In this document: positions 52,840 through 64,000 of the stretch, in pieces | Numbering within the stretch: position 1 is the stretch's first letter | How the letters are laid out: each line of letters starts with the position of its first letter | Assembly (NCBI GenBank): GCA_907165275.2 | Contig: OU015670.1 | Span: forward strand, 27,501-91,500 | From: Zygaena filipendulae | Lineage: Eukaryota > Arthropoda > Insecta > Lepidoptera > Zygaenidae | Reading direction: 5' to 3' | Length of the DNA stretch: 64,000 nucleotides | Notes under the pieces: model-generated | Database searches by the model: none | The model's input: only the letters and a program-made list of their open reading frames with translations | What the model was told of the DNA's origin: nothing | Program-made: the position numbers and the translations under genes

Positions 52840-55432
52840 TTAGGCGACGAGCGCGGAGGCGGTGGCGGACTCGTACTTCCACGTGGGCGGGAGCACGCTC
52901 TTGGTCTTGTAGTAGCGCGCCAGCCGGTGCACGCGCGACTCCACCAGGATGAGGCGGAACTTGCTGTCCTTGTCCTTCTTGTTGCGCTCGAGGTGCTTGC
53001 GCATGGCGACCGCGCGCTTGATGAGGAAGTACAGGTCCTCGGGCAGGTCCGGTGCCAGCCCCAGCGCCTTCATGATGCGCAGGATCTTCTTGCCGGTAAC
53101 GTAGCGCACCTGCGCCACGCCGTGCGAGTCGCGCAGCATCACGCCTGCCGACAGACCACACCGCACGGGCCCCGGTCAGCACCACAAGTATATCATTATT
53201 ATTACTAGCTGTTCCCTACAAGTTCAGTACCCTATGTCCTTTTCTGTACTCCTGCTAATGTGTATGCGAAATTTTATAAGATTTTACTAGCGTTAATTTT
53301 GGAGTTCCCGTGGGAATTCCAGGATAAATAGTACCCTATGTCCTTCTCTGTACCTCTGATAATGTGTGTACATTTCATGATGATTGGCTAAGCCAATAAG
53401 GCGTAAAAGTTTAACAGACAGACAGAATTACATTCGTGTAAAGATATTGTCACAATGTTTTAAAAAATCAGGCGCTTTTTAGCTGAGATTGTTATAACGT
53501 AGTGATTATATTATGATCCTTGATTATTATACGTTAATGAGATTCCTACCCATTACTAATGTGGCGACTTTGTTAATGTCATAGACTTTTATTAATATTC
53601 TCATGTAAGTGATTTTTATCTTTTTTTGAGAATAAATTCTTCTTTAAACAAATATTAGTAGGGATTTGTTCATAAATTAATATTTTGTTGTTGGTCATGT
53701 ACTATGTACTACTAAACTATGTAGTCCAAATGTTATAGCTTGAATTTAAAGTATTTAAAATGTTCATAGTTCCTGTACTGCAAAACTTGGGCACAAAAAT
53801 GAAGAATGACTATCAAAAACTAAAAGTATGCCAAAATAATATAGAGAGAAGTGTGCTTAATATAAAACTCAAAGATAAAATTAAACTAGATATAATAAAA
53901 GTCAAATTTAAAACAACAAAAAATATGCAAATAGTGAAGGAACAGAAATGGTGGTGGACAGGTCAAATGATGCGACAACACATTAATAAATGAATAAAGG
54001 ATGTTGTGGAGTAGGGCCCCAAAGAAGGCAAAAGAAAAAGAGGAAGACCAAATATCAGATGGACAGATGATTAGAAAAAAACATTGTTTGATGACCCCAT
54101 GGGTGCGAATGGCTAAGGACAGAAATACAGAAGGCAATGAAGAAGGCCTATATCGCAAGACAAGTTGAAGTTGTCGATGAAAATGTTTAGTGTTTATGAG
54201 GGCTCAACTGTACAATAAGCACCCGCGATTTAGAGCTTCATATTTTTTATGTGTGTGGGACTTTACTTAATATAACTTCACATAAAATCCCTAATTACGG
54301 AAACTCATCGTTTTCGAGAAAAAAAATACTAAAGTTTTCACAATTTCATACAAAACTCCGCGATGTGTCAACCATTTGCCTTTAACTTTGTAGTTTGTAA
54401 GAATTGTGTTTCGTTTTACATTCGGACAAAGTGATTATGTTATTCATTATCTTTGATTATTATAATTTGCTAATGAAAATGAAAATTTGTTAAACTTGAG
54501 GGTTAGGTTAGGTTTGCACTGTTGACCAAATCGCGCGAGCCGAGCGAGCGCAGCGAGCGTGCCGCGGTAGCGGCCGGCGAAGCGCCAAAGTCAAAATATT
54601 ATCGTAAATTGAGTAAGGTATTTATTATTTTTTTTTCTCGAAAATTATGAATTTCCGTAATTTGCGGATTTGAGAAATACACTATAAACACACTATTCTA
54701 TCCAAAAAAAAATTGTAACTATTAAAAATCGAGGGTGCTTAATGTACAGTCCTTCCTTTATGAGTTTAAAAAACCATTTAATTCAATAATAAAGGCTGTT
54801 TTATCTTATTTTTATTGAAGCGGTCCAAATCCTAGCACTTAGGACCTTAGTGGTGTAAAAAATTAAAATACACACAAACAAATAACACAAGTGTACAAGG
54901 ATAGAAGCCCGCAAACTCTCTTATGGTCCAAGATCCAAAATTAAGACGAAATTAACACGATTAACAAACTTAAGAGCAAAGAGTACATAACTAACAGCGA
55001 GGAAGTGCAATACAAATATATTCCAGTACCTGTGTATATTACATAGCAGCATGATTCATACCAGAAATAGCTTTGGTTGGTGTGTTCTGAGATATTATGC
55101 AGCATTTGGTATGCATATTTCATCCTTGGAGGACTAACAGGTGACGGAGTACTACTCACCGATTTGCGACGGGGTAAGGCCCTTCTTGCCGAGTTTGTAA
55201 ATCTGCTCCCTGACATCCTCGGCGGTGAGCTTCAGCCACGTGGGCACGCTGCGCCGGTACGGCAGCGCCGACTGGGAGATACCCTTGCTGCAACAGACAC
55301 GCACATGTCACCACGCGGTCGCCTTACATGTTACAGGTTATGTCCACTAAAAATACTCAACAACGATAGCGACCAAATTATAATGAATTATTAAATAAAT
55401 TGTAATTACCCAGGAGCGTGCATACGACCCAT
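52840..55432 (-). CDS. RpS13: 40S ribosomal protein S13 (uS15)
   Basis: Coding exons on the minus strand are 55432-55410 (23 nt), 55287-55160 (128 nt) and 53144-52840 (305 nt with stop TAA). They join to 456 nt or 151 residues, exactly the family length. The protein starts [20 protein letters not shown], runs through [20 protein letters not shown] and ends ASALVA. It is a small-subunit component that binds 18S rRNA in the uS15 position. All junctions are GT-AG. Codon use is strongly GC-rich at third positions, unlike its AT-rich surroundings. Intron 2 (2015 nt) holds repeats; intron 1 is 122 nt. No box C/D snoRNA was seen in the introns. Confidence 0.97.
53205..53430 (+). repeat. CGCGG-family repeat remnants in RpS13 intron 2
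   Basis: Two partial copies carry ACCCTATGTCCTT and CTGTACCTCTGATAATGTG motifs, antisense to RpS13. They are shorter and more decayed than the copies at 52070-52695. Confidence 0.5.
53780..54180 (+). pseudogene. RTE/craft-like LINE pol remnant in RpS13 intron 2
   Basis: The frame 53760-53993 reads [18 protein letters not shown] and [10 protein letters not shown]. After a shift, [17 protein letters not shown] follows. This is the C-terminal end of a lepidopteran LINE polymerase, antisense to RpS13 and broken. Confidence 0.7.
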
Positions 55433-55510
55433 GGTTGCTGTATTTTATTCACGTCACACGACGAACGAACGAACACAATCACACGGAATCTGAAAAGAAA
55501 GAGCTAAAAT
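55433..55510 (-). promoter_or_regulatory. RpS13 leader with likely 5' TOP start
   Basis: On the minus strand CTCTTTCTTTTC (55503-55492) precedes a 60-70 nt leader to the ATG at 55432. A pyrimidine run at the cap is the TOP signal known for ribosomal-protein mRNAs. The same run followed by AG could instead be a splice acceptor of an untranslated exon. Confidence 0.45.
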
Positions 55511-58389
55511 GGCGCGACTGACAACTACATTTGACAAGCAAAGCAAATGACATTTGACAGTTTTGACAGTCGTAGCACAATTGCCAGTTCCTTTAATTTT
55601 TTTCGTATCCTTTTTGAACATGGTGTTTTGGCTTTTGGCCAGTAGGAGTACGTCATTAATTATTCACCATCTTTCAGAGTTACCAAATCGGGAATTCTTC
55701 CATAAATAAAATGACAAGAAAATTAAAGTATGCGAGTTGGGCGAAACCGGTCAGAAATAAAACAAAGCTTTGCTATTCAAATATTGAATGTATTCGCAGC
55801 AGTGTCACACCAAGAATCGAACAGTCAACACCATTGCAAATGTTATTTAAAATGTGAAAAAGCATATTAATTATTATTGCATATTCGATGGAGAATTTGT
55901 TGCAACCCTGAGTTTTTGCTATGCAGGTAATACTTTTCGTAATAAGTAGGTAACTATTAACATAAAACGACCACAAAAACTTAAATTAATGTTTTTTTCG
56001 TTCAAATTACATTTTTAAATCTTCTTACTACATGTTACAAAATAAGCTTGTTTCTTCTTGAGGATATCAGTAGCAAGGACCTAAAATCTCGGGTAATGTA
56101 CAAACCTTAAGGTCTTTGGGCCTTTGTGGGTTAAACATGTTGCAGATGAAACATATTTTTTGTCCTGTTCTAATACGATTATTGAAGTCTCTAGTTAATA
56201 TAGCTTCTATTGATGCTATGCATACATAACTCGGGCCCTGTGAATCTCAATATTCCTACTAGTTTCGATTACATTAAGTTTTGGTGTTTCGACCCAATCG
56301 CGTAGAGGTAGCTTTAAGATTGACGGTGTAGACAACAACGAATGCTGAACACAAAAGGAACAAGAGCCAGAAAATCACTTTTTATTCTGTTCTGTAGATA
56401 ATATTATGCTGGTATTGCACAAAAAGGGACAATAGGGCTTGCAAAAACTCAATAATAACAACAGAAAGAATGACCCTCTGTTGTATTTTTCCCAGACAGA
56501 TAAAAAAATACCTGACAATTTAAGGCCTTATTCTCTTGTGCTGTTGTGGTCATCCACAGAAATTAAATGACAGCAAAAGGTCTCTAACACCGTCATAAAT
56601 GATTATCATCGACAAAAACTAGTAAAATTTTCACTAAACATTTTCGATAATAAATTCGACCATTTTCGTAATACCTATTATCAAGAGCTTAAAGGCTTAA
56701 GTGCACCGATTTATTACTGAATAAATATAATATATTTCGTGTTAATTTAAAATCGAACAACAATAATAGGACTATCACCGAAGCATATGAAGAGTAGGGG
56801 CTCCTATCTCAACAATGGAGTATCCGGAAGTTAATTCGGCATGCGACAGAGAAGACTGGCAGTTGGCACACAAATATTCTGCTCTACGGTGACTACCAAA
56901 CATCAGCCAACATGCCACGTTCACGAACCCGTCACCCATTCTGCCAGCGACAAACACAATCACACCACACCACTATTGACAGACTACGTCACTCTTTAAT
57001 ACATATTATGATATTCGTTTTTTTTTTTAGTTTTATATCTTTTGTCAATATAGAAAATGTTTATTGCATAGTACCGCTGCGCGCTGCTCAGGGAAGCGCG
57101 GAGCACGTGCCCTATTTAAAACTATTCGTTCAAAACCTGCATTGCTATGTGCTCGCAATGCAAACGGGGACAGCGAAATACTCACTGATAAATGTGAGGA
57201 TTTTTATTAAATAAATAAAAGATACATTTCGAATCTCACTGGCAACACAGCAAATCTATGGTGGCTACTAAGTCTTCGTCGCCTTTAATAAATAAAAAAT
57301 GTTGGTTATAATGGTGGGACTGTGGGACTAACAATAGGTATTAAATTCACAATTTTATAAGATGGACCACAGCTATATGTATCACACGAAGAAAACGACT
57401 GCTGCGTTGCGGCACATCGCATTGCAACGCTACATACAGTAATAATAATTTTGGACTTTATTATATATATTTTTTTTTTAAATAAACCATGCAAAAATAC
57501 ATTTTATTATACAACAACTATTTATAAATGTATACTAATAAGTGAATGGTAAATACTCTCGCTATATACACAGCACATGGCGCTACCTACACAGTACCTA
57601 CGCTATGCTAAGAGGCGATGCGTCAAAGAAATGGCAGTTGCCGTCACGCAAAACTCTAGTCATAAGATTTATGAAAACAAATGAAGCAATACAACTAACT
57701 CTACTGAACAAAAGGGAACTTCACTTTACAGAGACACTCTTTATTAATGAGTCCCTAACAGATTACCTCCGCCCTCGGGTTAGCACTTTAGTTAGGATTC
57801 AACTAAAGCTCTAAAATGGCAACACTGATTACAAAGAATGTTCATTTAAAAAGGTTTTTACCGACGATTCCAACCCACCACACGATCAACTTGTGGCACA
57901 TGAACTCTTTTTAGCTTTGCTCGTTGCGCGCGGCACCCACTAACTCTTTACATTTCCATTGATTTTAAAAAAACATCATGAACGGAGTATATGCTAAATA
58001 TGTATAGTAGATGATGTCTATTCCAGTACTCAGAGACATAAAATCATAGTGAATGCATTCGACTTCAATCTAATTAAATTGATCGACCCATCGAGGGTAG
58101 TCAAAAAAGTTTTTCACGCAAGATGTAGCATTTAACTAAAAAGGTAAAAAAGTCTAGAAAACAAAAACAATTAAAAATGTTATTGAACTAAATTTATTGC
58201 ATTATTTTTTTATTAAAAAAATATGATACAACGTTAGGACTTAGGGGGTGAGCAGAAAACAAAGCGAGCAAGAAATACCATAACAAGCAAAGATAACGTA
58301 AAATAATACATCATTTCAAATAGCGTACAACAAACGGAAGTAAGATCCGATGAGGGTTGCCAGCTGGATGCCTACTAGGCGTCGAATTT
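55511..58389. other. Spacer without recognisable gene
   Basis: AT-rich, with only short unsupported frames. A weak LINE-like trace (NSACDREDWQ) lies near 56830-56870. Confidence 0.4.
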
Positions 58390-58930
58390 TCTTTAGTTTT
58401 CTTTTTACTTTCAAAGGCGCAAGTGTAAGGCACCAGATGTAAATACTTCTGGCAACACTCATCTAAACGATCAGAAGTGGGACTCCCACCTACTAAATAT
58501 TGCACTGGCACACCTAAACATTCCTTTACTCATCAACAAAAGCATTTAGTTTTTAATTTCCATTTGTGTTGTGTATTTTCTTTTTACTTCCAAAGGCGCA
58601 AGTGTAAGGCACCAGATGTAAATACTTCTGGCAGCACTCATCTAAACGATCAGAAGTGGGACTCCCACCTACTAAATATTGCACTGGCACATCTAAACAT
58701 TCCTTTACTCATCAACAAAAGCATTGTTCTTAATTTCAATTTGAGTTGTGTATTTTCTTTTTACTTTCAAAGGCGCAAGTGTGAGGCACCAGATGTAAAT
58801 ACTTCTGGTAACACTCATCTAAACGATCAGAAGTGGGACTCCCACCTACTAAATATTGCACTGGCACATCTAAATATTCCTTTGCTCATTACCAAAAGCA
58901 TTGAGTTCTTAATTTCAATTTGTGTTGTGT
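58390..58930. repeat. Three-copy tandem repeat of about 178 bp
   Basis: The marker aaaggcgcaagtg starts at 58413, 58592 and 58769 (spacings 179 and 177). Each copy carries the 13-bp palindrome GTGGGACTCCCAC. The 196-codon frame at 58477-59067 merely follows the repeat and shows the same peptide three times, so it is not called as a gene. Confidence 0.85.
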
Positions 58931-59229
58931 ATGATAAATTAAGAATTATCACCAAAAATTTAATACACAAAATAATCACAACTCGCCCACACGTTGGAAA
59001 GACAAAATCAGGCCGTATGGACCTAAATTCCTTTGCCTTTCCCGCGAGGGGAAAAAATCAAATCTAAATTTACATAATGGTTGAATTGAAACAGATCTAG
59101 TACGAGAGCATACGGTCTGGTCTCGTACAACACCTGTTTAGTACAATGTGAAAACGCCTTTTATTAAAAATACATCGAGTACAGAGTGGAGGGAATTTTT
59201 AAAAAATGTATATTTTACATCTACTGATA

Positions 59230-59960
59230 GTCTTTGATTACCCACCGCGGCGAGTTGCGTGACCGGTGACGTCACTGCTATGGTTGACCGCGACGTCCCC
59301 GCCCCGCCCCCCGCGGGTGCCGCTACACGCACACACGCACACACACACACACACACACGCACACCGACTCACATACACACACACACACACACGCAGACAC
59401 ATGCACACACGCTAAGGCCGCGGACGCAACACCTACAAGTGGACACTCGCCGTGCTTCCGACACGACAAGGGGCCATCACTATAATACACCACGACTATG
59501 ATATACAAAACTTACAGCAACTATACATTATGATAATATTATGTACGCGATGGTGCGGGGCGAGGCAGGACACAGGCCGACTTTTACTTACTTTTATTCA
59601 ACGGTGTATATTAATTAAAACGGTAGCTAGGTCCGCCGCGCGGCCGGGCTTGCCCCGACGCACCGTGTTTTGAATAAGGACGCTAGAGCTCTCGACCACA
59701 GCCCCCCGTGTCATTACTGCGGCCGCTCTGTTATTGTAATCAAACGGTAACTTCACCAAAAACAAATACTACAAGAAGGCAACGCAATCAACTAAACAAC
59801 TAATCGATAACTAACTAGCAGCCACCCGAGAGGGCGCCGCCGTCGCCGCCGCGTACTCGCTCAATATAATAATGATAGTAGGTACATAGTAACGGCTATC
59901 CCGACACTCGCCTACGAGTGCACGCTTCAACAAAATGGCGACTCAACGCCGCCATATTGA
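59230..59960. other. CpG-rich block
   Basis: Unlike the AT-rich flanks, this region has dense CG dinucleotides around 59245-59330, 59545-59730 and 59820-59960. No coding frame is convincing. It may be a promoter or untranslated exon of a gene not otherwise visible. Confidence 0.35.
59325..59412. repeat. AC microsatellite
   Basis: About 88 bases of AC repeats with CG, CC and AT interruptions. The open frames through it on both strands are repeat artefacts. Confidence 0.9.
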
Positions 59961-61150
59961 ATGGTTCTCATCTGCCTTGTAATTTGTTTGATTTGACACA
60001 AACTATACACAATGGTCACTCTTCGAACTGCATCATGGGAGATAAAATGCAAAGCTGGGTAGACATGTCGCCACCGGCGCATGTACGTGGGGAATGAAAT
60101 ATCAATTTTTAATCAATTACACAATAATGTTTGTTAGAAAGCGCATCACCCCGAAATCATATCTTTAAGGGGCTTATCCAGGACAAGGACCTTACATCAA
60201 AATTTCATCTGTTGCAATTTCGACTTAATACATAGTAGGTATATATAATCGACGTTTTGTGACAAATAACAGAATTTATGGAAACATTTACTAAACCAAA
60301 CTGGAAAAACATGCTGTTTTTGTCGATGTTTGCAGTATTATCTCCCATTGTACAGCAACGCAGCCGCAGACACGAGAGCAGAACGCGCGACGTAATCTCC
60401 GAGTGAATTCGTCAAGGTTTAAATTGCGTTACGATTTCAAATATTTTAACAATAATAATCAATTTCACTGAGTCGGATCTGATCGAAAATGTTACATTCA
60501 ATTTATTTATTGACATTTTACATGATAAAATTAGGTCGTCTCCCAGTTGCACGACACAGCGCAAGCAATAACCGCCCTTAAAGCTAACGGCTCACGAGCC
60601 ACATTCCCTCGCCGTGGGCGCACACCTCGCGCAAACGTTACACAATCTCGAAAAATTTACATAAAATCATTATGAATCAACTTCAGTTTGGATCAGTCCA
60701 AACTGTTGTCCTGTGTTGTGTTGTTGTGTGTCCAAAAAGTTTGGATGAGGTCAGCCTCAGAAGAATAACTAAAGCATATATTATTGTTCTGAGGGACTGA
60801 CATTGTTATTACATCAAACATAGTTCGAGAGCGGACCGCTGGCAATCGTATGTCATCGGGCAATAAAGATGAAAAATACATCCACAGAGACACAAAAATG
60901 GTGGCAAGCGAAAGTCCAGCGAAGCTCCCCGTATCGCCTTTTTTTAGTATTCGAGTTGTGATTTTTTTCCTTATTTTTTACTGTTACACTTCGACTCATA
61001 AAAGTTTATTTAAATTCGGTGGATAGTATATATTTTTTTTAAAACACAAAAACAAACGTGGGTAGATCAGATACCATTAAAATAGGTTCGAGTTCAAATA
61101 TTAGGTAAAATTATTACTTTTTGAATATTTTGTGTGTGTTTAATTTTAAA

Positions 61151-61289
61151 TTAAATCGCTTTTTTGTATTGTTTCGCGATGACGTAGGTTTCGGTGCGGC
61201 CGGCTCTCTGACTGTGCGATAGTCGTTTGTACTCTTCCTGCAGGTGTACGCCGACCCTACCCGACACACACTTAAACCTTAAACCTAAA
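61151..61289 (-). CDS. Possible terminal coding exon of an unknown gene
   Basis: On the minus strand a possible acceptor (ggtttttttag) precedes a frame ending at TAA 61151-61153. Its last part reads GVHLQEEYKRLSHSQRAG and then RTETYVIAKQYKKAI. Codons here are GC-rich (GCC GGC CGC ACC and TAC GTC ATC GCG), unlike the flanks, which suggests real coding. No upstream exon was identified within the window. If real, the gene continues toward or past 64000. I do not recognise the protein. Confidence 0.35.
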
Positions 61290-61857
61290 AAAACCACCGA
61301 TACAAAAATCAATTGGCATCCGAACAAACAATTCATTCAACATAATATTGTAGAAAATAGATACAAGTTTCATTGCAAACAGAAAAAAACGATGCATAAT
61401 AATAATAAAAAAAAACATCTCAATAAATTTAATGGAAGCTTCCAATAAAGGAATACGCGGTGACAATAAAATTATACGTAATAATAATGTTTATTTACAA
61501 TAATTAATTAATGGAAAACGTTAAAGAAAAGAAAAACAATACAAACTTAATTTTTTAAACACCAACGTGTGAATATAACAAGTAATTTTATTATTATTTT
61601 TCGATTAATCCAACCACAGAACAGGTAGATTAGAGGCGGCGTCGACTCAGTTCAGTTTCAGTATGAAAACAAGATGGTCGCCATTCGCCAGTGTCGTCGG
61701 CCCAGTCACGCACGAGGGCTGCCGGCTGACGCGTGACGCATCGAAATGTATTCTAATAAATATATGGCTGTTATCGAAACTGACAGTGTGGAGTGTTGTA
61801 CTAAATAACATTATATTATAATACAAATAACACAAATATTTATATATATATATAAAA

Positions 61858-62085
61858 TCCTTTGTCCTGAATGACTGATGGATCAACGCCCAGCCTAAAC
61901 CGCTGATCGTAGACCTGAAACTTGGAGGGTGTGTTCTTTGTATGACGTAGGCATCCGATAGGAAATGATTTTTGAAAATTCAACCCCTAAGGGGATGAAA
62001 AGGGGTTGAAAAGTTTTTATGGAACAATTCCGCGGGAACTTCAAAATTATCGCGGGTGAAATCGCGCGGGACAGCTAGTTATATT
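61858..62085 (-). repeat. CGCGG-rich interspersed repeat, reverse copy
   Basis: It starts gactgatggatcaacgccca and ends atcgcgcgggacagctagtt. It is the reverse counterpart of the copy at 52265-52480, including TACGATCAGCGGTTTAGGCT on the other strand. Confidence 0.65.
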
Positions 62086-63715
62086 ATAATATTTGTGTTG
62101 GCAGCAAAGTTATGGCAATTTATGAACGCCTCCCCCTTAACCATTTCGCGCCTGTTTTTACTATCTAGTTGATATTATATTCTTTTCTCTGTGAATCCAA
62201 CGCATTCATCACAAATTCACAAACCACGTACTGGCAGGCGGAGGTAGAGTAAAGCCAATTTTTTTTTTTTTTATAATTTAAAATTTACGACCTTGAGTGT
62301 TTGCCTTTTGGAGCTTTAGCTGACTCTAGCTAGGGCGGTGTTGCCATCATGCAGTGCTTTCTTTAACCGGACCGACAAAATGGAAAAATCTGAAATCATC
62401 CTCGCTAATACTATAAAATGGTAAAGTTAGTTTGAATGCAGGGGGAGTCTTAGCAACTGCTCAACTTACTCTTTTTAAGCTCTTTCACTATCCCCGAGTG
62501 ATATAGGATACTTTTATCTCACAAAAAGGGTTCCCGCGGGATTACCGGATATCATGTCATTGAAATCCCAGGTAAAACAGCTATTTAGTGTATGATTAAT
62601 TCAGGTCTTGGAATAAGAAAGAAACACTTTCAGGCCGCCACAAAGAGATCTAAGGGAATCCCAAATGTGACACGAACAAAATCGGTGGGGAACCAGCTAG
62701 TACGAGATATGAGGACAGTCTTCGAAACCATCAGGTGTTCAAACAGTATTGGCACAGTTAAACTTTTGTTCAAGGTATAATAGAATTAAAAAAGAAGTTC
62801 ATCACCCGATTTGAATTAGTGTGACGACAGTATCGTTAGTTTACAATATTACGGGTAAAAAAACAATTTTACAAATTTCCCCAAACTGTTTCAGTTAAGA
62901 AAAACACTCCGGCCAACTCTTTTTGCACGAACATCTGTACGGAGCTGCGCGTCTAGGTACAACGTTGAGAAGTTTCTACATCCACGTTCGGCACAGACAT
63001 TTCCAGAAGTCCGCATATTTATGACATTTCCAAACTAGTTTTTTTTTTTTTTAACAATCAGTTTCAAAAGCAAGCGGAGAAACGGACCACGAAGTTATTT
63101 ATTAGTTTATTGTTATTTGTTACTTTACTGCCTATATTAGGTTCCATGTTATTTTAAGGGCGAATATCCTTATGGTGTTTGCTATATTTGCTATATACCT
63201 ATACTTTGTTACTGAGTTGGTGTTCTTTTTTTTTTAACGGCCATGGATACAGGTCCTTAAAGCCTACTAATTTGGTGTATTTCTGCCATGTTGGCATGGT
63301 AAGAAAACAAGACGTATTGCACCACACTTTAATAACCGAAGTCTTTTTTTTTTAAATAAGCTCGTAGAGTACGTTGTGTATCTGTATGCGATAGAGCATA
63401 GAAGAATATTGATTTGTCGCTTACTATGTCTTTTGCACGTTTTAGTATGAAGTGCGGGTGATTCGGAGTGTTTTTGATATTTAAATGGTTTTATAAATTC
63501 CCATTTTACGTCTTGTGTCCAAAGTTCAGATGTTGTGTGAATTATAAATCAAAATTGAACTAGCGACAAGACTTAACAAAATGATATTAGGGTCGTTATC
63601 CGCATACTTATAGATATAACAGTTATGGTATTTGAGGTCATTAATAGTAAAATTAGTTACATAATAATTTTAAAACTACAACAAAAAAGTTCGGCTATCC
63701 CTCTTCTGATACGAG
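62086..63715. other. Spacer without recognisable gene
   Basis: AT-rich sequence with T-runs and no long frame. The 62-codon frame at 62592-62780 has no family pattern I recognise. Confidence 0.4.
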
Positions 63716-64000
63716 TTTCAGTCACTGGCCGTTCTTCCGCTCGCTATGGGGACACGGTGACAGTACCATATTCGCGCGCACCACATTGTCAATGAATAGG
63801 TACTTTACTTTACAAATCAGAACAAGTTTAAACATGTTTGTGCCGCGGCTGCGGACAGTTCTCCGGCGGCGGCCGCTTGCGCTCGCGCCGACAGTTCTTC
63901 TGGCTCCGAAACTAAACGCACTTTAGCCAAACGACGCGACGGTACGTATGTGTCGCAGCGGGCGGGGGCGGCACGCGGCGACACTACTTGTATAGGAGTG
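63716..64000. other. CpG-rich window end, possible promoter or first exon
   Basis: GC and CG content rises sharply (cggcggcggccgcttgcgct near 63865 and gcgggcgggggcggcacgcg near 63957). It probably belongs to a gene outside the window. No start codon or frame can be supported. Confidence 0.3.

Noticed and set aside
53145..55409. Box C/D snoRNA in RpS13 introns, as in vertebrate RPS13
   Set aside because: I looked for the C box on the coding strand (TCATCA on the plus strand) with a matching D box and did not find a pair.
58477..59067. 196-codon frame with internal repeats
   Set aside because: It follows the 178-bp tandem repeat. The third copy ends in unrelated sequence, and no start or splice context supports coding.
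59259..59508. Frames rich in T-H or V-C-V through the AC repeat
   Set aside because: Translation of a microsatellite on both strands.

Overview
The window is eukaryotic nuclear DNA and most likely comes from a moth or butterfly. Three things point there: an insect-type RpS13 gene, a host cysteine protease of the kind related to baculovirus cathepsins, and many copies of the CGCGG-rich interspersed repeat typical of Lepidoptera. The species cannot be fixed from the sequence. I saw no tRNA, rRNA, CRISPR or bacterial feature.

Layout. (1) 1-703 is the 3' end of a Jockey-like LINE that cuts into the first array unit. (2) 699-40320 is a head-to-tail array of a 5.4 kb unit. Units start near 699, 6125, 17202 and 38009. 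Each carries the same intact three-exon gene for an unrecognised acidic 190-residue protein. Units 2 and 3 are swollen by transposons that still have clean target duplications. Unit 2 holds a coding-poor LTR element (8732-14399). Unit 3 holds a Copia element (18462-24023) split by a defective piggyBac-like element (20160-21462), a foldback element (25994-26557), a Gypsy element lacking reverse transcriptase (27406-30300), and a second copy of the coding-poor LTR element (31132-37441). (3) 40320-42060 is the decayed end of the array: a MITE, a tail of unit 4, and a diverged promoter copy without its gene. (4) 42839-50633 is a six-exon papain-family cysteine protease gene of 329 codons, with repeats in its introns. 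(5) 50640-52839 is repeat-rich spacer. (6) 52840-55503 is RpS13 on the minus strand in three coding exons. (7) 55504-64000 is mostly non-coding. It has a 178-bp tandem repeat, an AC microsatellite, CpG-rich blocks and one possible terminal exon on the minus strand (61151-61289).

The genes share no obvious pathway. The protease and RpS13 are ordinary single genes. The array is the unusual part. Its four gene copies keep reading frame and splice sites, while informative differences group the copies in three conflicting ways, which suggests conversion or unequal exchange. The surrounding DNA has taken in several recent, mostly non-autonomous transposons. The best candidates for something undescribed are the gene array, the chimeric LTR element with antisense LINE pieces, and the Gag-protease-integrase Gypsy derivative.
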